A stretch of DNA of 64,000 bases, from assembly GCF_019393635.1 (NCBI RefSeq), contig NC_057862.1:90772159-90836158 (forward strand), written 5' to 3'. A model generated the notes under the pieces. The model searched no databases and had not been told where the DNA came from. It saw nothing but the letters and a program-made list of their open reading frames with translations. The stretch is from Dromiciops gliroides (Eukaryota > Chordata > Mammalia > Microbiotheria > Microbiotheriidae). Every line of letters begins with the position of its first letter. Positions within the stretch are counted from its first letter, which is position 1. This document shows positions 34,570 through 45,315 of this stretch, in pieces. The position numbers and the translations under genes were made by a program.

Positions 34570-35500
34570 AGCCATTCCCATCAACAATATCCCTAAGTCA
34601 TGCAACCTTCATCTGCAGACTTCTAGGGCTTAGGAATCCATTCCTTCCTAAAGCAATCCATTCTGCTCATGCGATACTAATTGCTAGAAGTTTTTCCTTA
34701 CATGGACTCTAATTGTCTTTTTCACTTGCTGCTCCACTCTAGGGTCAAAGAGAAACAAAAACAACAACAAAAAACCTAATTCCTCATTTATGGGACAGCC
34801 CTTCAAATACTTGAAAACTGCTATCATGTTCCCAGCAAGACTTTTCTATAAAATTAATATCCCCAATTTCTTCCAACAATCCTCATTTGGTTTGGAAAAG
34901 GTGGGAGGTTGGGAACAAGAGTTTAAGTGCCTGTTCATAAGCCAGGCACTGTGCCAAGCAGTCTCATTTGTTCTCAAGAACTTTCATTATTGTGGATATC
35001 CTTCTCAGGATTCTCTTCAGTTTGTCAATATCCTACCTAAAAGTGAAGCCTAGATGGAAACAATGTTCTAGATATGTTGTTATTCAAGCTGATTACAATG
35101 GGCCTATAATCACTCCTTCTGGACTTTACACTTATCTTAATGCACTCTAAGAATACACTGAACACAATGTTCCAGATAAAGATGACAAAGATAGAATATG
35201 CAGGGATTGTTACCTCCTTATTCCTAGAAGCCATGCCTTTCAATGCAGCCCACCATTACTTTAGCTTATTTGGCCGCCACCTAACTGGCACTAACTCACA
35301 TTGAGCACAAAGTCCACTGAAACTCCAAAGACTCCCAGATTTTTTCATAATTGCTAACCCTGCCTTGCTCATCCTGTGCTTCTAAAGTGGATATTTTTTT
35401 AAACCCAAGTGTAAAACTTTGCATTATTACTACTGAATTTCATCTCATTGGATTCACCCAAAGATTTAGCACACTGGGAAATTTCTCTATGATGGACAAC
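34570..35500 (-). mobile_element. CR1/L3 LINE, antisense
   Basis: TACTTGAAAACTGCTATCAT, GTTTGTCAATATCCTACC, ACAATGTTCTAGATATG, TTTAGCTTATTTGGCCGCC and AAACCCAAGTGTAAAACTTT follow the remembered antisense CR1 3' ORF order. Ancient and heavily mutated. Confidence 0.75.
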
Positions 35501-35520
35501 TTATAGTACTTAAAAGTTTG

Positions 35521-35674
35521 GGGGGCAGCTAGGTGGCGCAGTGGATAAAGCACTGGCCCTGGATTCAGGAGTACCTGAGTTCAAGTCCGGCCTCAGACAC
35601 TTGACACTTACTAGCTGTGTGACCCTGGGCAAGTCACTTAACTCTCATTGCCCCGCCAAAAAAAAAAAAAAAAA
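35521..35674 (+). mobile_element. WSINE-like SINE
   Basis: Full SINE with poly-A. AAAGTTTG on both sides. Confidence 0.9.
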
Positions 35675-35959
35675 AGTTTGCACAGTGCTTTTCTTTTTTA
35701 CATTTGAGCCTCATGAGTTTTGTATTAGAGGCATTATCTCAATTTTATGGATTAGAACACTGAGACTCATATTTTTAAATGTGCCGACAGTCCCACGTGG
35801 TGTTGGAAGTCAGAGTGGCACGAGAAGGGCATAGATGCATTGGTTACAATCTATACCAATGAAGAGCTGCATGAGACCCTAGAGTCATTAATTAATGTGG
35901 AAGGGGAGTACAAGAGAGTGAGGATTAGGTGGAGAATGAAGGTTGTTCTTCACAAATAA

Positions 35960-36175
35960 CATGAACATCCCAACTGAGCCTTTTCACCAGCTGCTCCCTA
36001 ACCCACATTCTTCCTACTTCCACCTCCTAGATTCCTTCAAGACTCAGCTCAAACCCCACCTCTACAGGCTTTCCACAGTCTCATTCTTCTTGTCTCCCCC
36101 CCAAGACTGCCTCCCATTTACTATTTATCATGTATGTACAGTTTTTGCCATTAAAATGTGAGCTCCTTTCTATTA
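35960..36175 (+). mobile_element. L2 LINE fragment
   Basis: TCAAGACTCAGCTCAAACCC, GGCTTTCCACAGTCTC and AAAATGTGAGCTCCTTTC are an L2 3' pattern. Confidence 0.6.
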
Positions 36176-36249
36176 CATTTGCATACGCCATTTTTTTAGC
36201 CATTTCCTAATTGATGTTCATCTACTTTGTTTCTAGTGCATGATCTTTA

Positions 36250-36396
36250 ATTTTTTTTTTGTGGGGCAATGAAGGGTTAAGTGATTTGCCCAAGGTCACA
36301 CAGCTAGTTAACTGTCAAATATTTGAGGTCAGATTTGAACTCAGGTCCTCCTGAATACAGGGTCGGTGCTGTATCCACTATGCCACCTAGCTGCCC
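36250..36396 (-). mobile_element. WSINE-like SINE
   Basis: T-run, GGGTTAAGTGATTTGCCCAA, then CCACCTAGCTGCCCC. It lies within an antisense L1-like piece (36150-36250). Confidence 0.9.
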
Positions 36397-36523
36397 CAAA
36401 TTTTTTAATCAACAAAATTCCTCCCATGATCCCTCTTCCTCCCAGGGAGCTGTCCCATACAAGATAATATTTTAAAGAAAAAAGGAAAACAAGAAAAACA
36501 CACAAAACACACACACAAAAATT

Positions 36524-36645
36524 GAGCACCAGCCCTGGATTCAGGAGGACTCGAATTCAAATCCAGCCTCAAACACTTGACACTTACTAGCTGTGTGAAC
36601 CTGGGCAAGTCACTCAACCTCAATTGCCTCACTAAAAAAAATTGA
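36524..36645 (+). mobile_element. WSINE-like SINE, 5'-truncated
   Basis: Starts at GAGCACCAGCCCTGGATTC without the head, and continues to CTCAATTGCCTCAC plus A-tail. A CA/A-rich tract precedes it. Confidence 0.85.
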
Positions 36646-36840
36646 AAATAAATGCAATGTTCCATACATCTATGGACTTCTCAACTCTGCAAAGGAATGG
36701 GTTGGAATGTCTTCTAATATCTCTTCTCTGGGGCCATTTTGTTCTAATTACATGACTTTTTCTTAATAAACATATACTGGCTTACTGGAAAGATCTACTT
36801 TTCTTCCACTTTTTTGCAAATTAGCACACTTACTAGTTTC

Positions 36841-37000
36841 CAGTCAATCAATCAAGGAACAAGCTTTTATTAAGTGGTTACTATAAGACACTGTGCTGAG
36901 CACTACGGGAAGACAAAAATGAAAAGTCCTTGCCCTCATAGAGCTTATATTCTAATGGGGAAGACATGAATATATGTATAAATATATAGTATACAAAATA
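36841..37000 (+). mobile_element. L2/MIR3-type tail repeat
   Basis: TCAATCAATCAAGGAACAAG, TTATTAAGTGGTTACTATAA, then CATAGAGCTTATATTCTAAT. Confidence 0.55.
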
Positions 37001-37049
37001 CAAAGTGCTTTTAGAGAAGGGATCCTGGAGTGCTTCTTATTCATAGCTC

Positions 37050-37560
37050 TTCAAAAATCAATGATGAAAGCTGTCAACTGGTACAACCATTCTAGAAAAT
37101 TATTTGGAACCACATTCAAAAAGTCACTAAACCTAAACCCTCTGACCCAGGAAGCACTACTAGACATATACCCCAAAGAAGATCAAGAACAGAGGATGGA
37201 AATCATGTGTAAAAGTACATTTACAGCAACTTTTTTTTTCTCTACCAAAAAATCAGAGAACAAAACAGGTGTCCATGAACCAGGGAAATAGCTAAACAAA
37301 CTGTGGCATACTAATGTAATGGAATTTTATTGTACCTTTATGAATATGAATCTTAATGAATATTCTATAGTCAGAAATATAGAAACACTTAGATGAATTG
37401 ATGAAGAGGAAAACGAGAAGAGGAAAACAAAACACATAACCACACTCACCACAAGAAAGGAAAAACTTTGAAAGAGCTCAGCACTCTGACAAAAGCAGCA
37501 ACCAATCGTGACTTCATAAGACTGATGGTTAAATATACCACTCACCTTTTGGCACTGACA
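37050..37560 (+). mobile_element. L1-type LINE 3' fragment
   Basis: AACTGGTACAACCATTCTAG, TTGGAACCACATTCAAAAAG, ATATACCCCAAAGAAGATCA. A conserved L1 3' segment. Confidence 0.75.
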
Positions 37561-37572
37561 TAATGGATTAGA

Positions 37573-37770
37573 ACAAGGGTTCTTTACTTTTTTTCTATGG
37601 TGGACCCCTTTGGCATTTCCATGAAGGTTATGGACTCATTCTCACAATATTTTTCAAAGCATAAAATACATAGGATTACAAAGGAAACCATTTATATTTA
37701 AATACAGTTATCAATTTTTTTTAAATAAACAAGTTTGCTGACCCTAGGTTAAGAGGTTAGAAGAACAAAA
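37573..37770 (+). mobile_element. hAT-like non-autonomous DNA element, old
   Basis: AGGGTTCTTTACTTTTTTTC, TGGTGGACCCCTTTGGCA, ending GACCCTAGGTTAAGAGGTTA. The layout matches mammalian hAT MITEs. Ends are diverged. Confidence 0.45.
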
Positions 37771-38099
37771 TGAGATATATGATCTCAAAAAAAAAGTAGC
37801 CTTGATTTGTTCTGCTTGTCTATAAATATTTGTTAAAAGAAAAGACTTCAACAAACAAACAAAAAAGACTTCAACTTGAGGGTAGACAAGGAAAGTTGTT
37901 TACTACGTAGTAATGACATTTTTAAAGACCATCAATAAAATATTTTGTTAATACATTATCAATGTATTTAACAAAAAAAACACTACTCAACAAGTTATTT
38001 TCTTATACAATCCTCTTCCATCTTGAAATGTTCGTTGATAATTAAGAACACACACACACACAAATTCAACCAATAATAAAAATTTAGCAATTATATTCG

Positions 38100-38420
38100 T
38101 AGGCTTTTTCAGGGGTTTGGGATATAATTCATCTAGGCCGGGGGACTTGAACTCACTTAAGACAACCAGGTTATCTTCTCACTATCTCCTCAATTATCTG
38201 GACTTTCAATTCCCATGAACCATTTGTTCACTTTCTCTCCTTGGTAAAGAAAACATTAGCAAACATGAGCAGTTCACCTTCTCTGTCCCCTCACCTAGCT
38301 TAGGCTACAGTTCTATTCTAGATTTGGTTCTTCCTATTTTTTTACAGCATAGCTAAAAATATACTTTTTTACCCAACCCCCTTAACATCATCCTTAGGAA
38401 TTCAAAGTCTCATTCCCAAG
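38100..38420 (-). mobile_element. CR1/L3 LINE, internal ORF part
   Basis: TCATCTAGGCCGGGGGACTT, GAACTCACTTAAGACAACC, CTTGGTAAAGAAAACATTAG. A known antisense block of the L3/CR1 ORF. Confidence 0.65.
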
Positions 38421-38460
38421 ATGCCTTCGTTGTTATGAGACCTTGGAAGGAAGGAAACAA

Positions 38461-38665
38461 GCACTTATTAACACCTACTATGTGCCAGGCACCATGCTAG
38501 GTGCTTTACAAATATTTAACCCTCACAACCACTCTGGGAGGGAGGTGCTACATTACTACAATTAAGAAAACTGAAGCAGACAGAAGTTAAGCGACTTGCC
38601 CAAGTTAGCATCAGCTCTCTCTTCCTGACTACAGGCCCAGTGTTTCTGTTCAACATGCCAGCTCA
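38461..38665 (-). mobile_element. MIR/MIR3-like CORE-SINE
   Basis: ACTATGTGCCAGGCACCATG, CTCACAACCACTCTGGGAGG, ACTTGCCCAAGTTAGCATCA. Confidence 0.65.
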
Positions 38666-39185
38666 CTGGCACCCTGGAAGAAATTGAAGCTGTGTGATAG
38701 GATACTCAACTGAACTGCAGTTGATCCCACAGAGTTATCAGAAAGCAGCTGGCACTCCCCAAAGCATTTTGCTCTATTCCCAGAAAACACGACTTGAATT
38801 ACTTTAGATTCTTGGGTTGAGAACTCAACTGGTACAAAACACATTCAACTGTCAAGATGGCAGCAGGTCGCTTTAAGAAGTGAAACTTGTGCTGTATGTT
38901 CAACACATGTTGCGTACTCAAAAAAATGTAAGGACTATCAAGTCTTTGGAGTTTGTGCATAGGCTTTTATCTCTGAAGAGAAGAACAAGAGAAATATCAG
39001 TTCTTTCTGACCTTTTGGTCTTAATGCTTTTCCTACAGGACATTGCTGTTCTTTTGTATTTATTGTATTTATCCTTTTAAAATATGAGTTCATGTAATTA
39101 CCTTAATCTCTAGATAACCTCCTTGATAAGATCATTTATAATACCTTTGGAACTCTCCCATACCTGTTAAGATGAGTTACCTTTG

Positions 39186-39351
39186 GGGCAGCTAGATGAC
39201 GCAGTGGAAGCACCAGCCCTGGATTCAGGAGTACCTGAGTTCAAATCTGGCCTCAGACACTTGACACTTACTAGCTGTGTGACCCTGGGCAAGTCACTTA
39301 ACCCCAATTGCCTCACAAACCCCCCCCCCAAAACAAAACAAACAAAAAAAA
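39186..39351 (+). mobile_element. WSINE-like SINE
   Basis: A full-length copy with a poly-C then A-rich tail. AGTTACCTTTG flanks both sides; a few internal bases are lost in the head. Confidence 0.92.
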
Positions 39352-39679
39352 AGTTACCTTTGAGTCATAATTCTTTGAAATCTACTCTCGAAGTCCAGGG
39401 CACTCAATAAACTATGCCAGCTTCTTTTCACCTCATCTCAGTTGCTTCAGTATACTTCGTACAGGAAGCTAACCACCATTAATCAGCCAGTAACATTCCC
39501 TGCTGCAGCTTCTTCCTCACCAAGTCCAGATTGCAACCCTGAGGAAAGTGTTTCCTGCCTAAATGTTCAGGATTATACTTCTTTCCTCTTTCTCATCTTT
39601 CTCCCCAAAGCTCCTTGACACAGGTTTGGATTTCCCTCTGCCTCAACTGAGTCTTTTTATTTTCCATCTTGTCAAGAAA

Positions 39680-40460
39680 TAATTTGTTCTATAGGGAGAT
39701 GGCGCTAAGAGAACCAGTACTAAAGTTGGAATTGGCGGACAACACTGCAGAGGGCCTCTTCTGGATCTTTTCTAATGGTTTTTGGTACCATTTAGAAAAG
39801 GAAATATGAAAAAGGACCCATCCACTGGGGTAGTGAAAAGAATAAGGAGGCAGTCATGTCTCTGTACTCTTCTGGAGTCAGACCACATCTAGAAGGGCAT
39901 GCTTACTTCTGGGCATAAAATTTTACAAAGGACATTTGAGAACACTGAAATGGCAACTAGTCTCCTAGGCTTCAAGAGATCATACTATAGTGTGGGTCAA
40001 AAGTCCCAATGTTTTAACAACTTTCTGAAAATTATTTTTTTTATTTTTCACCATTTACAAGATTGGATTTTTCACACATAATATCAATACACTTCTTATA
40101 TACACTGTATATGATGTTATGATATTGTAAATCAAAAACAAAAAATAAAGGAGTTATGGAATATTGAGACCACTTGGTGACTTTTGGCCCACCCTATATA
40201 AGGTTCTGTTAAAAGAACTTGGACTGTTTAGCCTTGGAAAGACATGGAGGAGACAAGACATTATGGCTGTCTAGAAGTATCTACAACAAGGAAAAGATCA
40301 GACTTGTTCTGCTCAACCCAAGAAAACAAGATTAGTAACAATGGATATGTGGCATCGGGACCCTAAACCTGTCTTATTTTGTTGTGCTTCTGTAGAGACT
40401 GACATCTCTGCAAAAGCCTGTAGGTACATTCAATGTAGCTAACTTCAAGAAACTAGAAAG
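39680..40460 (+). mobile_element. CR1/L3 LINE split by a MITE
   Basis: GTCATGTCTCTGTACTCTTC, CTTCTGGGCATAAAATTTTA, then after the MITE AACTTGGACTGTTTAGCCTT and TCAGACTTGTTCTGCTCAAC. This is the sense CR1/L3 3' region. Confidence 0.65.
39988..40196. mobile_element. mariner-like MITE, 209 bp
   Basis: Terminal inverted repeats TAGTGTGGGTCAAAAGTC and, in reverse, TAGGGTGGGCCAAAAGTC. TA dinucleotides flank both ends (39986-39987, 40197-40198). No transposase. It is inserted in the CR1/L3 copy. Confidence 0.8.
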
Positions 40461-40999
40461 AAAAGTGTTTCCATGGGAAAGAATGCCATTTCTAGGCAGG
40501 ACAATGGAAAGAGCCTGGAACATTACAATCAAAACTTGGGTTCTGGTACACAGGACCTAAACACTCATCTTCTTTGTGTTTTCTTGTCGAGGCACTGCAC
40601 TGCTCCTCCCCACCCATATGTGTCTTCCAACTCTGTACCAAGCTCAATTTATCCTTTGTCCTCTCAAGCAAGTAGAAAGACTTAGAACTGGCCCGTCATA
40701 TTCCACATAGTTAGAACACAGCTGTCTGCTTGTGGGTCTGTGGTCAAGGAATAAATATTGGATACCCATGTAATTAAAAATGCCTTGGCTAAAAAAAAGT
40801 ACTGAATTTATTCTTTGACGGGTAAAAGTAACAGAGAGACAAATTTAAGCATAAAGAAAAAAAATCCCTAGCTACAGGAAAGGAGAACTGGCTACATTGT
40901 GAAACAATAACTTCTACCTCACTAGAAGTCTCTGAACTGCTATGACCTCTGTTCTCTATGTTGTAGAATTACTATTCAGGAATGGATTGAAGATGACCC

Positions 41000-41012
41000 C
41001 CCCCCCCCCCCG
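41000..41012 (+). repeat. poly-C tract
   Basis: A run of C's interrupted once by G, just outside the putative SEC23IP 3' UTR. Confidence 0.8.
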
Positions 41013-41374
41013 CCCAGCTTCAATAATACTGACCCTGTGGGAAGAAGCAGGCTGCAATTCCAGCTCTAACTAGCCAAGTGATTTCACAAGTTATTTTACT
41101 TTTCTTGGCCTCAGTGGTCTGAAAAGGTTTTCACCTAGGCGATGTCTAAAATCCCTTCCAACTTTAAAACTGTATCATCTATGTCTATGATATGTGGTTA
41201 TAAACATAATTATACAATGAACATGTTATACGCACGGATATGCTAATATATACTTACTCTCACAATATTAGCAGGTATGCATCATAGAAACTAAAAGCAT
41301 ACTGACTGAAAAACCAAGGAACAAAAACACCAAGAGATACATCAGTTTGCTGCAAAAATGCAGGTAGAATTCTT

Positions 41375-41380
41375 TTATTT
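41375..41380 (-). promoter_or_regulatory. candidate polyadenylation signal AATAAA
   Basis: On the minus strand AATAAA is followed within about 40 nt by a U/GU-rich element (TCTTGGTGTTTTTGTTCC). It would end a SEC23IP 3' UTR of about 3.9 kb. A second hexamer at 42743-42748 could give a shorter isoform. Confidence 0.4.
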
Positions 41381-42534
41381 GTGCTAATCAGAATATATAC
41401 ACACACACAATGTGTATCATACAGCAATTTCCTCCCCCCCAAAATCACCATGTTCCATGAGTTATGTAAATAGTGCAAAATGCTTCTACTGCGTAACAAA
41501 AGAAGAGAGTTAGCATTAGGAAAAGATTTAGATCATTTGAATCAAAAAGGTAAAACTGAAAGAAATATTAAAGAGCCATCCTTCATAGACTATTAGCTTT
41601 ATATTTTAGAAGTGACACATTTCATACTTTGCAACACACTTTGGTAAAAAAGGAAACTTATCTGGCCAAAACCCACTTTGGTTTTCACATTATTTGGAAC
41701 ATTAGAAGCCAGAATACAGCATCAGCTTTCTAAGATGACAAAATGGGAAAATGTTCTCATTTTCTGTTCCTGGCCTCTATTTATCTTCACAAATAAAGAT
41801 ACACGTGCTATGGCAGCTCTCATACCTCTTTAGAAGAGCATGAGAGCATTTACCTCCAAAAGCATCTCTGCTCTGCATCATAAGGCCTGAGATCCTTCTT
41901 AGACTATAAATGAATTTTGTTACTTACTTTTAGCAAATACAGATGACCCTGCATTCAAGCAGCTCAAAGCTAAAATTCACATTTTAAGTGGAATATGAAT
42001 TATTCAGAAAAAATATTACTATAGTTTCTCAAGTAGTCCTTACTTTAATAAGGACATCCTGCCTTGATAAAAAAAAAATACAAGTTTACCAACCCTCTCA
42101 CAGTAGTTTGCTAGGGATTAGAAATAACAGTCTGCATGCTACAAACCTATTTTCATTGATCACCTCAATTTGACAACTGTACAATTAAAATGATTTGAGA
42201 AAATTAAAACTGCATCATTTGTTATAATATGCAGATATATTTTCCCAACTCCATTTTGTAAAATGTGGTATTGATGGTGTTGGGTTTTGTTTCATTGTGT
42301 CTGTTTATGGTTTTGTTTTTTTTAACAAAATCTTGTATCTCAGAATTGTAAAATGAACAATTGATGAAACTGTTTCCTGTCATCTTTCACCAAGGTAATT
42401 GTAGGAATTCCTTTTAGAAATTTCTCAGCACCATAGGAACGTTCTGTAAAAAAGAAATTTGTTTTAAAAATCAGTGAACTTTCCATATTTAGAATAACGA
42501 TATAGTCAAATAGCGTTGCTTCCTAAAAAATAAA

Positions 42535-42690
42535 GAGAAGGAAAGAAGCCTCTATTAAGCATCTATTATATGCCAAGATCTATACTAAATGCTTTACAAA
42601 TATAATCAAAGCAAAGGAAACTCAGAGTTCACAATACAAATTCTATAACTTGCTTAAGAAAACAAATCTAAGCCTATGCCCTTATACTGC
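42535..42690 (-). mobile_element. MIR-like fragment within 3' UTR region
   Basis: TCTATTAAGCATCTATTATA, TGCCAAGATCTATACTAAAT, TTTACAAATATAATCAAAG. A diverged reverse MIR3-like piece. Confidence 0.5.
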
Positions 42691-42925
42691 CTACCCAATT
42701 TGTGGGGGCATCCTAACAAATATTCTATGAACTTAGCTGAACTTTATTATATGTTAAAGCTTCATAACAAAATAGAGAAAAAGACATTTAAAAATCTATA
42801 ATTTATGAATAATTCTAAAGATACTTATCTTTAGACTACAACTAAAGGTGCCTATGAAACATAAGCTTAAGGAACTAAAAATGTATTGACTTGTACATGA
42901 ATGAGCTAGTTACACAAATGAATAT

Positions 42926-43071
42926 ATATATTTTTAGTGAGGGAATTGGGGTTAAGTGACTTGCCCAGGGTCACACAGCTAGTAAGTGGTAAGTGTCTGA
43001 GGCCGGATTTGAACTCAGGCACTCCTGAATCCAGGGCCGGTGCTCTATCCACTGAGCCACCTAGCTGCCCC
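42926..43071 (-). mobile_element. WSINE-like SINE in 3' UTR region
   Basis: AAATGAATAT at 42916-42925 and 43073-43082 is the TSD. The SINE is in the sense of SEC23IP transcription. Confidence 0.94.
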
Positions 43072-43640
43072 CAAATGAATATTTTTAAATCATTTTGATA
43101 GTTTGTTTAAATTTTACTACTACTAAAATTGATCTGATAAGTTGCATAACATAATGGCCAGAGAGCCAGTCTCAGAGTCAGAAGGACCTAGATTTGAGTC
43201 CTGACTGACTCACACTGGCCAAAACTTTCAATTCCCTAGGTAATTAAGACTACAAGATACAAAGAAATTGCTGCGCTATAATACTAGAGAATTCCTTACT
43301 GGGAATTCCCTACACTAATGAAATCACAGATACAGATCAAAACTATCCCCCATTCCTTACAAAATGAGATAAAATTTTTTGTATGAACTATCACACTGCT
43401 AAGGAAATGAGGTTCAAAATTTTTTGTTTCAGATTAAATAACAAAGCTATCAAATTCCAGGACATTTCTTCAGAGATAAAAACTTTAGATAATTCAATAA
43501 AACAGCTTCCACATTTTAATTTCAAATCTAAGACTGTGAATCCTTCTGATATTACATTTCAATAATTGGAATACTACCATCTGTCTGAAAAAGAAAAAGT
43601 AAACAATGGTAGGTAAAGATTAAAAAAATAGCTCTTTTGG

Positions 43641-43780
43641 GGGGCAGCTAGGTGGTACAGTGGATAGAGCACCAGCCCTGGAGTCAGGAGTACCTGAGTT
43701 CAAATCTGGCCTCAGACACTTAACACTTACTAGCTGTGTGACCTTGGGCAAGTCACTTAACCCCAATTACCTCACAAAAA

Positions 43781-43822
<42 letters not shown>
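43641..43822 (+). mobile_element. WSINE-like SINE, first unit of dimer, with (AT)n
   Basis: Head GGGGCAGCTAGGTGGTACAG, CORE and A-tail, then AT repeats at 43790-43822 up to the next head. Confidence 0.93.
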
Positions 43823-43826
<4 letters not shown>

Positions 43827-43961
43827 GCAGCTAGGTGGCGCAGCAGATAAAGTACCAGCCCTGGATTCAGAAGGACCTGAGTTCAAATCCAGCCTCAGAC
43901 ACTTACTAGCTGTGTGACCCTGGGCAAGTCACTTAACCCCAATTGCCTCACTTAAAAAAAA
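43823..43961 (+). mobile_element. WSINE-like SINE, second unit of dimer
   Basis: GGGGCAGCTAGGTGGCGCAG through CCCCAATTGCCTCAC. The outer duplication AAAAAATAGCTCTTTT lies before the first unit (about 43625) and after the second, so the pair shares one target site. Confidence 0.93.
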
Positions 43962-44394
43962 ATAGCTCTTTTGCCCAAATAATTCTAAATATCAAATTTG
44001 GTCAAATTGACTAAAACAGTTGGTCAGTACAGCAGTAAAGATCACTCTGACAGGCAGAATAATATTTGCAAGTACTTGCCAATTACACAGTTATATAAAT
44101 GGATTACAGTGATTACACAAAAATTAGTTGCAATATTCCAGGAACTGCTACCATCTAATTAGGCACAATATACTTCTCACATAAGAAATGCTATTAAAAA
44201 CATAATAAAATAGCAACCATCAGTAGTTTATAGTATCTGTGACAATTTAGGCTCCCTGTAGAAAACCACTATTAAAAGAAAACTTACACAAGTAGCACAA
44301 TCAACAATCAACCTCAAACTCTATTTTCTGAACATTAGTATTCTGAACTGTTAAGAGTAGAAAGAAGGCTAATTTGTTTTAATATTATAGTACC

Positions 44395-44541
44395 ATGGGG
44401 CAGTTAGGTGGCACAGTAAAAAAAAAGCACCAGCCCTGGGTTCAGGAGGACCTGAGTTCAAATCTGGCCTCAGACACTTAATACTTACTGTGTGACTTTG
44501 GGCAAGTCACTTAACCCTCATTTCCCCAGCCAAAAAAAAAT
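44395..44541 (+). mobile_element. WSINE-like SINE
   Basis: Head interrupted by an A-run (CAGTAAAAAAAAAGCACC). ATTATAGTACCA and ATTATAATACCA flank it. Confidence 0.9.
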
Positions 44542-45233
44542 TATAATACCACTAGGATGCCTAACATACAAAAATTGCATCTAGCATTATATAGATAAGC
44601 ACATTTGGGAATTTCCACTAAGCAATTAGGATGGGATATTCAAGGTTAATATCAAATATTCTGTATTATATATAATTCTTTGAATACCCATCTTAATGTA
44701 GTTCTAAATGAGCTCAAGGAATATTTATGCAACAGAATATGGTAGAGTGTCTGATGTGAAAAATTAGTTTGTTGGTAGAAAACAAAGTTAGAATTCTGTA
44801 TGCAACAATGGTCAATATTTTGCATTTAACTCTACAAAGATAGTTCTACTACCTTTATATTTTTAAAAGGAATATTTACACACATATGACACAGGTGAAA
44901 ATTATCTGAATTAATGATACATTTTAAGAGTCTCCATATGTCTGACACATACACTGAGACACTGCTACAAATCTGGGAAATTCGAGAAACTTAGGATAAA
45001 GGCACTAAGTTTTACACAGAGAAAGAAACATTTTATAGCAATATTAATGCACAGCATGATTCAGGGAAGTTATAAAACACTTCCTTCTCTGCTAACTATT
45101 GAACAGGATAGAGAAAATAATAAGGAAAAAATATCTTGATATCATCTCCAAGAAAACATTCAAAGATGTAAGTATTTCAGTTCACAGTTTATATAATTTG
45201 CAAGAAAATTACATACTAGGAACTGTAGTTTCA

Positions 45234-45315
45234 TTAGTGCTGGGGCTGCTCAGGGCTGATGTTCATTGTTCGATAAATTTCTTTAAGTAGTAACAGAGCA
45301 GTATCTTCAGATTCC
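45234..45315 (-). CDS. SEC23IP: SEC23IP terminal coding exon m with stop
   Basis: The coding part is 82 bp: the split Trp codon, then [20 protein letters not shown] and PEQPQH, with TAA at 45234-45236. The acceptor is TTTATAG. The 3' UTR continues leftward in the same exon. Confidence 0.96.

Larger units (their letters stand above)
41345..45233 (-). other. SEC23IP: probable SEC23IP 3' UTR
   Basis: The tract follows the SEC23IP stop. It holds an antisense SINE (42926-43071), a sense-strand SINE dimer (43641-43961), one more SINE (44395-44541) and MIR pieces, but is otherwise unlike the dense mosaic to the left. AATAAA hexamers on the minus strand lie at 42743-42748 and 41375-41380. The latter is followed by a GU/U-rich stretch and is the favoured end. 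The extent is inferred from signals only. Confidence 0.5.
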
